DNA of 64,000 nt from Nocardioides sp. S-1144 (GCF_005954645.2 NZ_CP040695.2:2852001-2916000); one strand, 5' to 3'; shown: positions 8,079 to 17,247, numbered from the stretch's first letter. Notes: generated from the sequence alone by a model not told the origin. Made by a program: numbers and translations.

Positions 8079-8728
8079 TCGACCTCTCGGGCGTCGGCTA
8101 CGAGGCCGGCGGCGCCGTCGTCCTCGCCGACGTCGACCTCCGGTTCGAGGCCGGGCGGATGACCGCCCTGTCCGGGTCGAGCGGCTCGGGCAAGACCACG
8201 CTGCTCTCCGTCGCCGGCGGCCTGCTCGAGCCCACGGTCGGTACCGCGACCCTCGACGGCGAGCCGACCTGGCGCGGCACCGGTGACCCGCGGCCCGACG
8301 TCGCCCTCGTCCTGCAGGTCTACGGGCTGGTGCCGGTGCTGTCGGCCCGGGAGAACGTCTCGGTGGCGCTGCGGGCCCGGGGAACCACCCCCGCGGAGGC
8401 CGACGAGCGGGCCGACGCGGCACTGGCCGCGCTGCACGTCGCCGACCTCGGCAACCGTCAGGTCGAGGAGCTGTCGGGCGGCCAGCTCCAGCGGGTGGCG
8501 ATCGCGCGCGCCCTGGTCGTGCACGCGCGCGTGCTCCTGGCCGACGAGCCCACCAGCGAGCTCGACGCGACGACCCGGGGCCGGGTGATGGCGCTGCTGC
8601 GCGCCGAGGCGGACGCCGGGGCGGTCGTGGTCGTCGCGAGCCACGACCCCGACGTCGTCGAGCTCTGCGACGCGCACCACCGGATGGCCGAGGGCAGGCT
8701 CGTCCGCCCTCGGCACCGGGCCGGCTGA
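8075..8728 (+). CDS. ABC transporter ATP-binding protein (second of pair)
   Basis: 217 aa from a GTG that overlaps the previous stop by 4 bp; a longer in-frame start is possible but would run through the upstream gene. A compact LolD/MacB-like ATPase: Walker A GSSGSGKTT, signature LSGGQLQRVAI, Walker B VLLADEPTSEL, and H-loop VVASHDPD. It probably heterodimerises with the preceding ATPase, since the two are translationally coupled and followed by two non-identical permeases. The next gene starts 6 nt after this stop. Confidence 0.92.
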   Translation: MIDLSGVGYEAGGAVVLADVDLRFEAGRMTALSGSSGSGKTTLLSVAGGLLEPTVGTATLDGEPTWRGTGDPRPDVALVLQVYGLVPVLSARENVSVALRARGTTPAEADERADAALAALHVADLGNRQVEELSGGQLQRVAIARALVVHARVLLADEPTSELDATTRGRVMALLRAEADAGAVVVVASHDPDVVELCDAHHRMAEGRLVRPRHRAG

Positions 8729-8733
8729 GGCCG

Positions 8734-10950
8734 GTGGTCCGTGCCCTGCGCGCCGTCCGGGCCCACGGCGGCGCCCTGACCCTGCTCGCCGTCACGTCCG
8801 CGGCGCTCGTGGCCGCGGTGGTCCTCGCCGTCCTGGCCACCGGGCCCGACGGGCGACCCGCCACCGTTCTCCCGCTGCTGCTGCTCGGCCTGGTCGTCGT
8901 GCCCGTGCCGACCGTCGAGCTGGCTCGGAGCCGCCGGGCCGAGGTGACGCTCGTGCGGGTGCGCGGCGCAGCACCCGGCCGCGTCCTCGGTGCGGTGGCC
9001 GGGCCGGCCGCCGCCGCCGTCGTCGTCGGCGCGGTCACCGGAACCGTCGGCGCCCTCGCCGGTGCCGCCGTGGTCCGGGAGCGGTGGGACCTCCCTGCCT
9101 CCCCGGGCGCGACGCCGTGGGCCTGGGGCGGCGTGGCCGCCGGCGTGGCCCTGCTCACCGCCGTGGCCTGCAGTGCGGCCGTGGCTCGGGAACCGCTGGC
9201 CACGGCCCTGGTCCGGCCGGGCTGGCGGCGTGCCGCGGGGGTCGTCGACGTCGTCGCCGGGGTCGCGCTGCTCGTGGCGGTCGGCGTCGTCGTCCAGCAG
9301 TCCCTGGCCGGGGCACCCGGGGCCGGCGACGCGCCCCCCGGCGGCGCCGTGGTGCTCGCGGGCTCCGCCGTGCTGGGTGTCGCGGCCGGGCACGCGCTCG
9401 TGGTCGGTCTGAGCACGCTCGTGCCGGCCCTCGCGGCCGGCGGCCGGTCGAGCGCCGTCCTGCTCGCCCTGCGCCGGGTCGTGTCGGGCGACCAGCGGGC
9501 GCGGACCCGGGCGGTCGTGGCCGCCGGCGTGGTCGCGGTGGCGGCCCTCACCGCGACCACCGCCGCCGGCGGCTGGGCCGACCGGACGGCGCGGCTCGAC
9601 CTCGGTGGCCCGGTCCGGGTCGCCCTCGACGACACCGACGCGCTCTCGGCGCTGCTGCTCACCCGCGACCTCGACCCGGAGGGCCGCTGGCTGATGGCCG
9701 CCGCCTTCGACGACTCGCGCACCGAGGCCGAGCTCCGGATCGCCTGGCTCGACCTGGCCCGCTACGAGCGGGTCTCCGGCGACTTCCTCGCCGGTGCCGG
9801 GGCCGACGTCGGCCCGGGGACCGGGGCGCTGCGGGCCGCACCCGCGGTCGTGCCCGTCACCGGGGACGCCGTGACCGTCGCGCGCGTCGACCCCGCGCGC
9901 GCGGTCACCGTCTCGCTGACGCTCCTCACCGCCGACGCCGGTCTCGACACCGCCACCGTCGCCCTCGGGGCCGGGGAGGCCGTCGGCACCGTCGCGGTGT
10001 CCTCGTGCGCGCGGGCCTGCGTCGTCGTCGGCCTCGCCGCGACCGCCCCGGTGGAGGTGAGCGGCCTGGGTCTCGGCACGACCGACCTCCTCGCCGCTGC
10101 CTGGACCAGGGCCGAGCCGAGCGGCGGGCCGACCGACGGGACCGTCGACGGGCCGGCCGGGAGCAGCCTCACCCTCGACCCCAGCGCTCCCCTGGCCCCC
10201 TCCGCTGCCACCGCGCCGATCCCGGTCCTGACCGCCGGACGCCCCGCCTGGCCCGACGCCGGACCCGCCGTGCCCGGGATCGGCGGCGGTTCCCGGCCGG
10301 CCACCGCCACCGGCGACCGCACCGCACTGCCGCTGGTGGGCGCGGCCGGTCTGCTCGCCGACCTCCCGACCGCGCTCGCCGGGGCCGTCGACTCGGTCTC
10401 CGGCGTCCAGGTGCTCGTGCTCGCGCGGGCCGACACCCCCGCCGACGTCCTGGCCGGCCTGCGCGACGCCGGCGGCGTGCCGGTGGGCTTCGGCGGCGGC
10501 GACGCCGCGCTGGAGGGGCCGTGGGCCGCCGAGCGGCACGCCCGGTCGGTCGTGGCGGTCGGCGCCGGGGCCCTCGGCCTGCTGGTGCTCCTGGCCGGTC
10601 GGCGCCGCCGGAGCCTCGCCACCCGCCGCGACGAGGCCGTCCTCCGGCTGGTCGGCGTCCCCCGGCACGAGCGCCGCCGCGCCGACGTCCTCGAGACCGG
10701 CGTCCTCGCGGGGACGACGCTCCTCGCCACCGCCGCAGCGGGCTGCCTCGCGGCGGTGACCGTCGTCGCCGCGACCGAGCTGGTCCCGACGGGCGTGACC
10801 CGGCCGCCGCTCGGCCCCACCGTCGAGCCGTGGGTCCTCCTCCTCGGTGCCCTCGGCACGGCGGCCGCCGCCGCGCTCGGCGGCGTGCTCGTCCGGGTCG
10901 GCACGGCCCGGCACAGCGATCCCGCCCGCCTGCTCGAGGAGGGGTCGTGA
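8734..10950 (+). CDS. FtsX-like ABC permease (short paralogue)
   Basis: 738 aa, GTG start. The N-terminal third is a set of hydrophobic segments, followed by a large soluble, presumably extracellular region (about residues 285-600) and a C-terminal set of about three membrane segments with a GRRRRSLATRRDEAVLRLVGVPRHERRRADVLE loop between them. The R(L/V)VGVxRxERRRxxVxE-type cytoplasmic coupling motif is typical of FtsX/MacB permeases that touch the ATPase. The soluble region carries TRDLDPEGRWLMAAAF, echoed in the next gene as TRAIDADGRWTMTAAA, so the two permeases are paralogues. The N-terminal soluble domain of the longer partner is missing here. Confidence 0.85.
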   Translation: MVRALRAVRAHGGALTLLAVTSAALVAAVVLAVLATGPDGRPATVLPLLLLGLVVVPVPTVELARSRRAEVTLVRVRGAAPGRVLGAVAGPAAAAVVVGAVTGTVGALAGAAVVRERWDLPASPGATPWAWGGVAAGVALLTAVACSAAVAREPLATALVRPGWRRAAGVVDVVAGVALLVAVGVVVQQSLAGAPGAGDAPPGGAVVLAGSAVLGVAAGHALVVGLSTLVPALAAGGRSSAVLLALRRVVSGDQRARTRAVVAAGVVAVAALTATTAAGGWADRTARLDLGGPVRVALDDTDALSALLLTRDLDPEGRWLMAAAFDDSRTEAELRIAWLDLARYERVSGDFLAGAGADVGPGTGALRAAPAVVPVTGDAVTVARVDPARAVTVSLTLLTADAGLDTATVALGAGEAVGTVAVSSCARACVVVGLAATAPVEVSGLGLGTTDLLAAAWTRAEPSGGPTDGTVDGPAGSSLTLDPSAPLAPSAATAPIPVLTAGRPAWPDAGPAVPGIGGGSRPATATGDRTALPLVGAAGLLADLPTALAGAVDSVSGVQVLVLARADTPADVLAGLRDAGGVPVGFGGGDAALEGPWAAERHARSVVAVGAGALGLLVLLAGRRRRSLATRRDEAVLRLVGVPRHERRRADVLETGVLAGTTLLATAAAGCLAAVTVVAATELVPTGVTRPPLGPTVEPWVLLLGALGTAAAAALGGVLVRVGTARHSDPARLLEEGS

Positions 10951-13895
10951 CGATCCTCGCGACCGTGCTGCGCGGGCTGCGCTCGCGGGCCCTGCTGTCG
11001 GTGACGAGCCTGGCGATGATGGTGCTCGGCGTGGCCGGAGCGGTGCTCGGCCCCGCCTTCCAGCAGGCCTCGACGACGTCGTACACGCTCACCCGGCTCG
11101 CCGACGCGGCGCCGCCGCTGACCGGGCTGACCTTCGAGGTGGGCGCCGGACGGACCGGCGACCTCGACGAGCTGGTCGCCGCCGGCGTGGCCGCGGTCGA
11201 GCGCGAGCTGCCCGACCTCTACGAGTCGCCGGTCGTGATCGTGATGTCCCGGCCGATCGCCGGGCCCGCCGACGTCACCTACCTGGCGCGGGACGACGTC
11301 TGCTCCGTCCTCGACGTCCAGGGTCGGTGCCCGCAGCAGCCCGACGAGGTGCTGGTCAACGAGGACGACCTCGGCTCGCTGGCCGTCGGCGACCGCATCG
11401 AGGCGCCGCTCCTCGGCCGCCCCCGCGTCGTCGGGACCTACACGACCCCCGACGACTCGGAGCACTGGCTGCTCCCGACCCTGTTGTCCTCGCGTCCCGA
11501 GTCCAGCAGCGGCGCGCCGGCGCCGGGGCCGTTCATCGTCACCGACGACGTGCTCGCCGGGCTCCCCCGCCGGCTGTGGGCGCCCCGGCTCGAGAGCCGG
11601 CTCCGGGTGCCCGACTCCCTCACCGACGACGAGCTCGACTCGCTGGTCGCGACCACCGAGCGGCTCCGGGCCGTCGAGGTGGACCTGGACGGCGGCGGCA
11701 CCGTGGTCGGCACGTCGACGGTCAACGACCTGCGGTCGGTCCTCGTCGACGTCCGCTCCCAGCGTGCCGCGGCCCGGTCCGCGGTCGCCCCCGCCGCGGT
11801 CTCGCTGGTGCTGGTCGCGCTGGCGATCATCCTGCGCCTGCAGACCGCTGCCGCCGAGCGACGCGGCCACGAGCTCGCCCTGGCAGCGTTGCGCGGGGTC
11901 GGCCGACGACGGTCCTGGCTGCTCGGCCTGGCCGAACCGTGGCTCCTGGTCCTGCTCAGCGCTCCGTTCGGCGTCCTCGTCGGCCACGCCGCCACGGTGG
12001 CGCTGGCCCGGTCGTCGTTGCGCGACGGCCTGGTCGTGAGCCTGCCGACCGCGTCGGTCGTGAACGCGGTCGCCGTCACCCTCGTCGTCGCGACCGTCAC
12101 CGCGGCCGCCGTGGGGCAGGGGATGCAGGAGACGCTCGGCGCCCGCCTGGCGGGGGTACGACGCCCGGGTGGCGGGCGTGGGTGGGCCGGGCTCGTGGTG
12201 GAGGCGGTCGTCGTCGCGCTGGCCGCCGCGCTGGTCCTCGCCCGCCTCGGCGCCGGCAGCGACGGCCTCGGCGCCACCGACCTGCTGCTGCCGGTGGTCC
12301 TCGCGGTCGCCGCGGGGCTGCTGGCCACCCGCGGCACCGTCGCGGTCGCCCGCTGGTGGACCGAGCGGTTCGGCGACCGGCCGCTGTCGGCCTTCGTCGC
12401 GGGCCGGGCGATCGCCCGCCGCTCCCAGGGCACCCTGGTGATCCTCCCGGTGACGGCCGCCATCGCGATCTCGGTCTTCGCGATCGGGGTCGACTCGGCC
12501 GCCGGGCGCTGGCGCGACAGCGTGGCCAGCACCCGCTCGCCCGCCGGCGAGGTCTGGGCCTCGCCCCTCGACGCCGTCGCGACCCTGCGGCTGACCCGCG
12601 CGATCGACGCCGACGGCCGGTGGACCATGACCGCCGCCGCCGTGAGCATCCCCGAGACCGGCCCGATCGTCCTGGTCGACTCCGAGCGGCTGGGCCGGGT
12701 CGGCCGCTGGTCGCCGCAGTGGCTCGCCGACGGCGGCGACGCGGCCGAGGCCGCCGACCTGGTGCGCCCGCCGGCCCCGCTACCCGTCCTCACCGGACGG
12801 CGCGTGGAGCTCACGGTCGAGACCGCCGCACCGGTGACGCTCAAGCTCGACGTCCGCACCGCGACCGGCACGGAGTTCCTGCGGGTGGGCCCCTTCGAGC
12901 CCGGCACGTCGTCCGTCGCGGCGGCCGCGGCAGGGTGTGCGGCGGGCTGCGAGCTGCGCGCGGTCTCCCTGGAGGGCGGCACCGGCCCGGCCCGGGTCTC
13001 CGCCCTGGCCACGGACGTCGGCGACCCCCGGTTCCTCGATGCCGGCTGGACCCGCGTCGAGGGCGGCGGCTCCGCGATCGAGGACGGCGTCCTGGTGCTG
13101 GAGCCGGGCGCCCCGGTGGTGCCCGCCGCGGTCGGGTCCCCGATGCGCGCGGTCCTGGGCCGCGACGCCGACGCCACCGTCGTCGACGGCTCCGGGGACG
13201 GGCCCTCGATCGCGGTCGCCTCCGGCACCATCCCGGTCGAGGTCACCGCGCGGGCCGAGAGCCTTCCCCTGACCGGTCCGGCCGGCATCATGCTCGACCT
13301 CACGACGTTCCTCGCCCACGAGGAGCCGGCCACGGCCCTGGTGGAGCCGGTCGTGCTCGCCCGGGCCGACGCGCCCGCGTCGGTGACCGACGCCCTCGGG
13401 GCGGCCGGGCTGACCCGCGCGGGCGGCGTGGGCGACACGCGGCGCGCGCTCGACGAGACGGCGTACGCCCAGGCCCTCCGCCTCTACGTCGTGGTCGGGG
13501 CGTCGGTGCTGCTGATGGCCCTCGGCGGCCTCCTCGTCTCCACGCTGGTCCAGCTGCCCGACCGGCGCCGCGACGCCGCGGCGCTGCGCGTGGTCGGGGT
13601 GCGCCGCCGCACCGTCGTGCTCGCCGCGTGGTGGGAGTCGTCCGTCGTCCTGGGAGCGGCGACGCTCGCGGGGCTCGCCGCGGGACTGCTGGCGCAGGTG
13701 GTCCTGCTGCGCTCGATCACCCTCGGGCTCGTCGAGGACCGCGCGACGCCGCGGGTCCTGGCCGACACCGACGGGCACCGTCTCGTGCTGCTCGCCGGCG
13801 GCGTCGTCGTGGTGCTGACGCTGGTGGCCGTGCTCGCCTCGGTCGCCGTCGTGCGCCGCGCCCGGGCCGCGACCCTGCGCGAGGACGCCCGGTAG
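10947..13895 (+). CDS. FtsX-like ABC permease (long paralogue)
   Basis: 982 aa from GTG at 10947, which overlaps the upstream stop (GTGA) and has GAGGAGGG just upstream. Order: first membrane segment about residues 15-38; extracellular domain about 40-280 with a Cys pair in CSVLDVQGRC; central membrane cluster 290-520 with the coupling loop ERRGHELALAALRGVGRRRSW; second extracellular domain about 540-850 (another Cys pair, AAGCAAGCELRA); C-terminal cluster ending with DRRRDAAALRVVGVRRRTVV. This is a full two-half FtsX arrangement. With the preceding three genes it forms a complete exporter or mechanotransmission-type ABC system of unknown substrate. Confidence 0.87.
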   Translation: MTILATVLRGLRSRALLSVTSLAMMVLGVAGAVLGPAFQQASTTSYTLTRLADAAPPLTGLTFEVGAGRTGDLDELVAAGVAAVERELPDLYESPVVIVMSRPIAGPADVTYLARDDVCSVLDVQGRCPQQPDEVLVNEDDLGSLAVGDRIEAPLLGRPRVVGTYTTPDDSEHWLLPTLLSSRPESSSGAPAPGPFIVTDDVLAGLPRRLWAPRLESRLRVPDSLTDDELDSLVATTERLRAVEVDLDGGGTVVGTSTVNDLRSVLVDVRSQRAAARSAVAPAAVSLVLVALAIILRLQTAAAERRGHELALAALRGVGRRRSWLLGLAEPWLLVLLSAPFGVLVGHAATVALARSSLRDGLVVSLPTASVVNAVAVTLVVATVTAAAVGQGMQETLGARLAGVRRPGGGRGWAGLVVEAVVVALAAALVLARLGAGSDGLGATDLLLPVVLAVAAGLLATRGTVAVARWWTERFGDRPLSAFVAGRAIARRSQGTLVILPVTAAIAISVFAIGVDSAAGRWRDSVASTRSPAGEVWASPLDAVATLRLTRAIDADGRWTMTAAAVSIPETGPIVLVDSERLGRVGRWSPQWLADGGDAAEAADLVRPPAPLPVLTGRRVELTVETAAPVTLKLDVRTATGTEFLRVGPFEPGTSSVAAAAAGCAAGCELRAVSLEGGTGPARVSALATDVGDPRFLDAGWTRVEGGGSAIEDGVLVLEPGAPVVPAAVGSPMRAVLGRDADATVVDGSGDGPSIAVASGTIPVEVTARAESLPLTGPAGIMLDLTTFLAHEEPATALVEPVVLARADAPASVTDALGAAGLTRAGGVGDTRRALDETAYAQALRLYVVVGASVLLMALGGLLVSTLVQLPDRRRDAAALRVVGVRRRTVVLAAWWESSVVLGAATLAGLAAGLLAQVVLLRSITLGLVEDRATPRVLADTDGHRLVLLAGGVVVVLTLVAVLASVAVVRRARAATLREDAR

Positions 13896-13952
13896 CGTCC
13901 GGCCCGAAAACCGCGCGACCGGTGTCGGCGCCGGGTGGGAGGATCTTCGGCG

Positions 13953-15242
13953 ATGACCACGCTCCTCGCCCGTTTCGCGGCGCCGACGCCCCTCGCCGGA
14001 CGGTTGGCCCGGCAGTCCCTGCTGTTCGCCCTCGGCGAGGGCACCTTCATGACCGGCTCCGCGGTGTTCTTCACCCAGGTCGTGGGGCTCAGCGCCGCCC
14101 AGGTCGGGCTCGGCCTGACCCTGGCCGGGGTCGCCGCCTTCGTGGCCGCCTGGCCGATGGGCCGGCTCGTCGACCGCTACGGCCCGAAGCGGTGCTGGGC
14201 GGTGAGCGCCGCCCTCCAGGCCAGCCTCTTCGGGGTCTGGCCGTTCATCGACGGGTTCGGCGGCTACCTCGCGATGGCGGTCGCGATGGAGGTCGTCGGC
14301 GCGCTCGGCGGAGCCGCGCACGGGTCGTACACGATCGACGTCCTGCCGGCCGGCGAGCGGGTGCGCTCGCGCGCCTACATGTACTCCGCGCTCAACCTCG
14401 GGTTCACCATCGGCTCGATGCTCGGCGGCATCGCGCTGGCCTTCGAGTCCAACCAGGTGCTCCAGGTGCTGCCCTGGTTCACCGCCGCGGTCTTCCTCGG
14501 CAACGCCGCCGCCATCACCCGGCTCCCGAACGCCTCGCACGACGACCGCACCCCCGAGGAGCGCAAGGTCCGCGTGCCCGGGCCGGGCCCGCTGCGCAAC
14601 GTGGGCTGGCTGGCGACGACCTTCTTCACCGGCGTCCTGTGGACCAACCAGGTCGTGCTCAACCTGGTCATCCCGCTGTGGCTGGTGGAGAAGACCGACG
14701 CGCCCCAGGTGCTGCTGGCGTTCCTGTTCGGCACCAACACGGTGATGTGCATCTTCCTGCCGATGGCCGCGGCCCGCACCGTCAAGGACGTCTCGACCGC
14801 TCTGCGCGCGATCCGCATCTCGACGGTCTTCTTCGTCCTGTCCTGCCTGATCACCCTCGTCACCCACGAGACCATCGGCTGGACGACGATCGCCCTGGTC
14901 TGGCTGGGCCACGTCACGGTCACCGGCGCCGAGCTCTACCTCTCCGCGGCCAGCTGGTCCTTCGAGGCCGAGCTGATGGACCCGCGGCGGCGCGGTGAGT
15001 ACCAGGGCGCGGCCGAGCTCAGCGGCACCGCGGGCCGGGTGTGGGCGCCGGCGCTGTTCACCTTCCTCGCCATCGGGTGGGGCGAGGCGGGGTGGCTGGT
15101 CATCGCGGCGATCATCGTGGTCGCCGCGGTCGGGCTGCACCCGGCGACCCGGAGCGCCCAGCGCTTCCTCGACCAGCACGGGCCGCCCGCCGAGGAGCAG
15201 CCACCCGCCCCCTCCTCGGCCGCTCGGGGTGCGGTCGAATAG
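13953..15242 (+). CDS. MFS transporter
   Basis: 429 aa from ATG at 13953, with GGGAGGA 8-10 nt upstream. About twelve hydrophobic segments; the GRLVDRYGPKR loop between the second and third segments is the MFS signature (GxLaDrxGrkr). N-terminal VGLSAAQVGLGLTLAGVAAFVAAW and DVLPAGERVRSRAYMYSALNLGFTIG resemble the putative drug-efflux branch. The hydrophilic C-terminus is Pro-rich. Substrate cannot be inferred. The endonuclease IV gene starts 4 bp after its stop, suggesting cotranscription. Confidence 0.88.
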   Translation: MTTLLARFAAPTPLAGRLARQSLLFALGEGTFMTGSAVFFTQVVGLSAAQVGLGLTLAGVAAFVAAWPMGRLVDRYGPKRCWAVSAALQASLFGVWPFIDGFGGYLAMAVAMEVVGALGGAAHGSYTIDVLPAGERVRSRAYMYSALNLGFTIGSMLGGIALAFESNQVLQVLPWFTAAVFLGNAAAITRLPNASHDDRTPEERKVRVPGPGPLRNVGWLATTFFTGVLWTNQVVLNLVIPLWLVEKTDAPQVLLAFLFGTNTVMCIFLPMAAARTVKDVSTALRAIRISTVFFVLSCLITLVTHETIGWTTIALVWLGHVTVTGAELYLSAASWSFEAELMDPRRRGEYQGAAELSGTAGRVWAPALFTFLAIGWGEAGWLVIAAIIVVAAVGLHPATRSAQRFLDQHGPPAEEQPPAPSSAARGAVE

Positions 15243-15246
15243 GGCC

Positions 15247-16125
15247 ATGCGCAACCCGGTCGGCACCCACGTCCTCGTCGGGGCCGGCCTGGTGAGGGGC
15301 GCGCTCGCCTCGGCGCTCGAGCTGGGCTGCGAGGCGATGCAGGTCTTCGTCGGCAACCCGCGCGGCTGGGCGCTCAGTCCCGGTCGCCCTGCCGAGGACG
15401 CGGCGTTCCGGGAGGCGTGCGCCGAGTCGGGCATGCGGGTCCTCATCCACGCGCCGTACCTGGTGAACCCCGGGTCCCCGACGCCGGCCACCCACGAGCG
15501 CTCGGTCGCCCTGGTCGCGCACAACCTGCGCCGGGCCGTCGAGATCGGAGCCGAGGGCGTCGTGGTCCACACCGGCTCGTACGTCGACGCGACCGGCGGC
15601 GTCGCCGAGCACGAGGCGGCCCTCCGCCGGGTGCGTGAGGGTCTCCTGCCGGTGCTGGAGGCGCTCGAGGACGACGGCGACCGCACCGCGCCGTGGCTGC
15701 TGCTGGAGCCGACCGCCGGTCAGGGCCGGTCGCTGTGCGCCGGCGTCGAGGACCTCGCGCCGTACCTCGCCGCGCTCGACGACCACCCGCGGGCCGGGAT
15801 CTGTCTCGACACCTGCCACGTCTTCGCGGCCGGCGCCCCGCTCGACGAGCCCGGCGGCGCGACCGCCACCCTCGACCGGGTGGTCGAGATCGGCGGTCCG
15901 GGCCGGCTCCGGCTGGTCCACGCCAACGACTCGATGGACGTCCGCGGCGCCTTCAGGGACCGCCACCAGCGCCTCGGCGAGGGCCACATCGGCGTGGGCG
16001 CCTTCGAGGAGCTGCTCGCCCACCCCGCGACCGCCGGCGTCCCGTTCATCCTGGAGACGCCCGGGTCCCGCGACGCCGGGGACCCCGGCATCGCGCTGCT
16101 GAAGGACCTTCGCAGCACGGCCTGA
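15247..16125 (+). CDS. nfo: Endonuclease IV (AP endonuclease)
   Basis: 292 aa from ATG at 15247. A TIM-barrel AP endonuclease that cleaves 5' to abasic sites in base-excision repair. Metal-binding elements of the Nfo family are visible in order: HAPYLVNPGSP, GVVVHTGS, LLLEPTAGQG, GICLDTCHVFAAG, LRLVHANDSMD, DRHQRLGEGHIG and FILETPGS. These provide the His, Glu and Asp ligands of the trinuclear Zn site. It is coupled to the MFS gene upstream (4-bp gap), and an EamA gene follows after 19 bp. Confidence 0.94.
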   Translation: MRNPVGTHVLVGAGLVRGALASALELGCEAMQVFVGNPRGWALSPGRPAEDAAFREACAESGMRVLIHAPYLVNPGSPTPATHERSVALVAHNLRRAVEIGAEGVVVHTGSYVDATGGVAEHEAALRRVREGLLPVLEALEDDGDRTAPWLLLEPTAGQGRSLCAGVEDLAPYLAALDDHPRAGICLDTCHVFAAGAPLDEPGGATATLDRVVEIGGPGRLRLVHANDSMDVRGAFRDRHQRLGEGHIGVGAFEELLAHPATAGVPFILETPGSRDAGDPGIALLKDLRSTA

Positions 16126-16144
16126 GACCGGCTGGCAGACTTCC

Positions 16145-17038
16145 GTGGTGCAGCGCCGCAACACCACCCTCCTGGCCATGCTCGCGCTGTTGGCGACGGC
16201 CGCGGTGTGGGGCTCGACGTTCGTGCTCATCAAGGACCTCCTCGACCGGGTCCCGGTCCTGGACTTCCTGGCCGTGCGCTTCCTCGTCGCCGGCGTCGTC
16301 ATGGCCCTGGTGGCCCCGAGGGCGCTGGGCCGGCTCTCGCCGACCTCACGGAGCCGGGCGGTGCTGCTCGGCGGGGTCTACGGCGTCGCCCAGATCCTCC
16401 AGACCGCCGGTCTGGCCCACACCGCGGCCAGCGTCTCCGGCTTCGTGACCGGGCTGTACGTCGTCGCGACCCCGCTCCTGGCCGCCGTGCTGCTGCGCAC
16501 GCGGCTGACGGGCTACACCTGGGCGGCGGTGGCCCTGGCGGCCGCCGGGCTCGGCGTCCTCACCCTCGACGGGCTCGCGATCGGCTACGGCGAGGCGATC
16601 ACCCTGGTGTCGGCGGTGCTCTACGGCCTCCACATCGTCGGCCTGGGCGCCTGGGCCAACGCCGAGGAGGCGCTCGGGCTGTCGATCCTGCAGCTCCTGG
16701 TGATCGCGGTCATCTGCCTGGTCGCCACCGCCCCCGACGGCCTGGTGCTTCCCGACCGCACCGCCGACTGGATCTCGGTCGGCTACATGGCCCTCGCCGC
16801 CGGCGCCGTCGCCCTGGTCGCCCAGACGTGGGCCCAGTCCCACCTCGCGCCCACCCGCGCGGCGATCGTGATGAGCATGGAGCCGGTCTTCGCCGCCTCC
16901 TTCGCCGTCGGCCTCGGCGGCGAGTCCCCCACCTGGCGGTTGCTCCTGGGCGGTGCGATGGTCCTCACCGCGATGCTCGTCGTCGAGGCCGGCCCCCGCC
17001 GTCCGATCGAGGGCGAGGTCCAGCACCTCGCCGTCTGA
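16145..17038 (+). CDS. EamA/DMT-family transporter
   Basis: 297 aa, GTG start. Ten hydrophobic segments arranged as two EamA repeats. The first opens with ATAAVWGSTFVLIKDLL and the second with LVSAVLYGLHIVGLGAW. GFVTGLYVVATPLLAAVLLRTR and RAAIVMSMEPVFAASFAVGLGGESP are the paired end-of-repeat motifs (FxxxLxPvxaxllg). Such proteins export small metabolites, often amino acids; the substrate is unknown. It may be cotranscribed with nfo. Two perfect palindromes lie downstream. Confidence 0.9.
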   Translation: MVQRRNTTLLAMLALLATAAVWGSTFVLIKDLLDRVPVLDFLAVRFLVAGVVMALVAPRALGRLSPTSRSRAVLLGGVYGVAQILQTAGLAHTAASVSGFVTGLYVVATPLLAAVLLRTRLTGYTWAAVALAAAGLGVLTLDGLAIGYGEAITLVSAVLYGLHIVGLGAWANAEEALGLSILQLLVIAVICLVATAPDGLVLPDRTADWISVGYMALAAGAVALVAQTWAQSHLAPTRAAIVMSMEPVFAASFAVGLGGESPTWRLLLGGAMVLTAMLVVEAGPRRPIEGEVQHLAV

Positions 17039-17056
17039 GGTGGGGCCGGGGTCCGG

Positions 17057-17082
17057 GGTTTCCCCGGTCGACCGGGGAAACC
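17057..17082. repeat. Perfect 26-bp palindrome
   Basis: Each half reads GGTTTCCCCGGTC from the outside in; symmetry is perfect with no spacer, centred between 17069 and 17070. It starts 19 bp after the EamA stop and shares its last two bases with the next palindrome. It could act as a terminator, operator or dispersed repeat. Confidence 0.8.
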
Positions 17083-17120
17083 TGAACTTGTGCACCGGGA
17101 TCCCGGTGCACAAGTTCAGG
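17081..17120. repeat. Perfect 40-bp palindrome
   Basis: Each 20-nt half begins CCTGAACTTGTGCACC and runs to the GGGA|TCCC centre between 17100 and 17101; there are no mismatches. Its centre lies 31 bp (about three helical turns) from that of the 26-bp palindrome. It sits just upstream of the aroF promoter and leader. Confidence 0.82.
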
Positions 17121-17158
17121 GATGGGCCGCCCAGTACGGCCTCGGCCCGGCCCTGGGC

Positions 17159-17164
17159 TACAGT
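17159..17164 (+). promoter_or_regulatory. Probable -10 box of the aroF leader transcript
   Basis: TACAGT fits the actinobacterial -10 pattern. The expected start point, about 7 nt downstream, coincides with the GTG of the leader peptide at 17172, so the leader may be translated from a leaderless transcript. No convincing -35 box is visible. Confidence 0.45.
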
Positions 17165-17171
17165 CGGGGGC

Positions 17172-17231
17172 GTGGCGCACACCTATTTCTTTGGACACCT
17201 GCCGGGAGCACCCGTGCAGGCTCGTCCCTAG
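17172..17231 (+). CDS. aroF leader peptide (attenuator)
   Basis: A 19-residue open frame, GTG to TAG, containing HTYFFGH: one Tyr and two Phe codons in a row at 17184-17192. It lies 101 bp upstream of a DAHP synthase, the first enzyme of aromatic amino-acid synthesis, and is followed by a terminator-like stem-loop at 17248-17275. This is the arrangement of a ribosome-mediated attenuator in which scarcity of charged tRNA-Tyr or tRNA-Phe stalls the ribosome. A 6-bp alternative pairing (17201-17206 with 17253-17258) could compete with the terminator stem; that part is inference. GGGGG lies just before the GTG. Confidence 0.72.
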   Translation: MAHTYFFGHLPGAPVQARP

Positions 17232-17247
17232 ACGCGCCTCCACCACC

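Noticed and set aside
7125..9722. Long minus-strand open frame opposite the ABC transporter genes
   Set aside because: Arg/Pro/Thr-rich shadow of genes that carry Walker A, signature and Walker B motifs on the plus strand.
12780..15686. Nearly 970-codon minus-strand frame opposite the long permease, MFS and nfo genes
   Set aside because: Low-complexity translation with no domain; the plus-strand frames contain recognised families.
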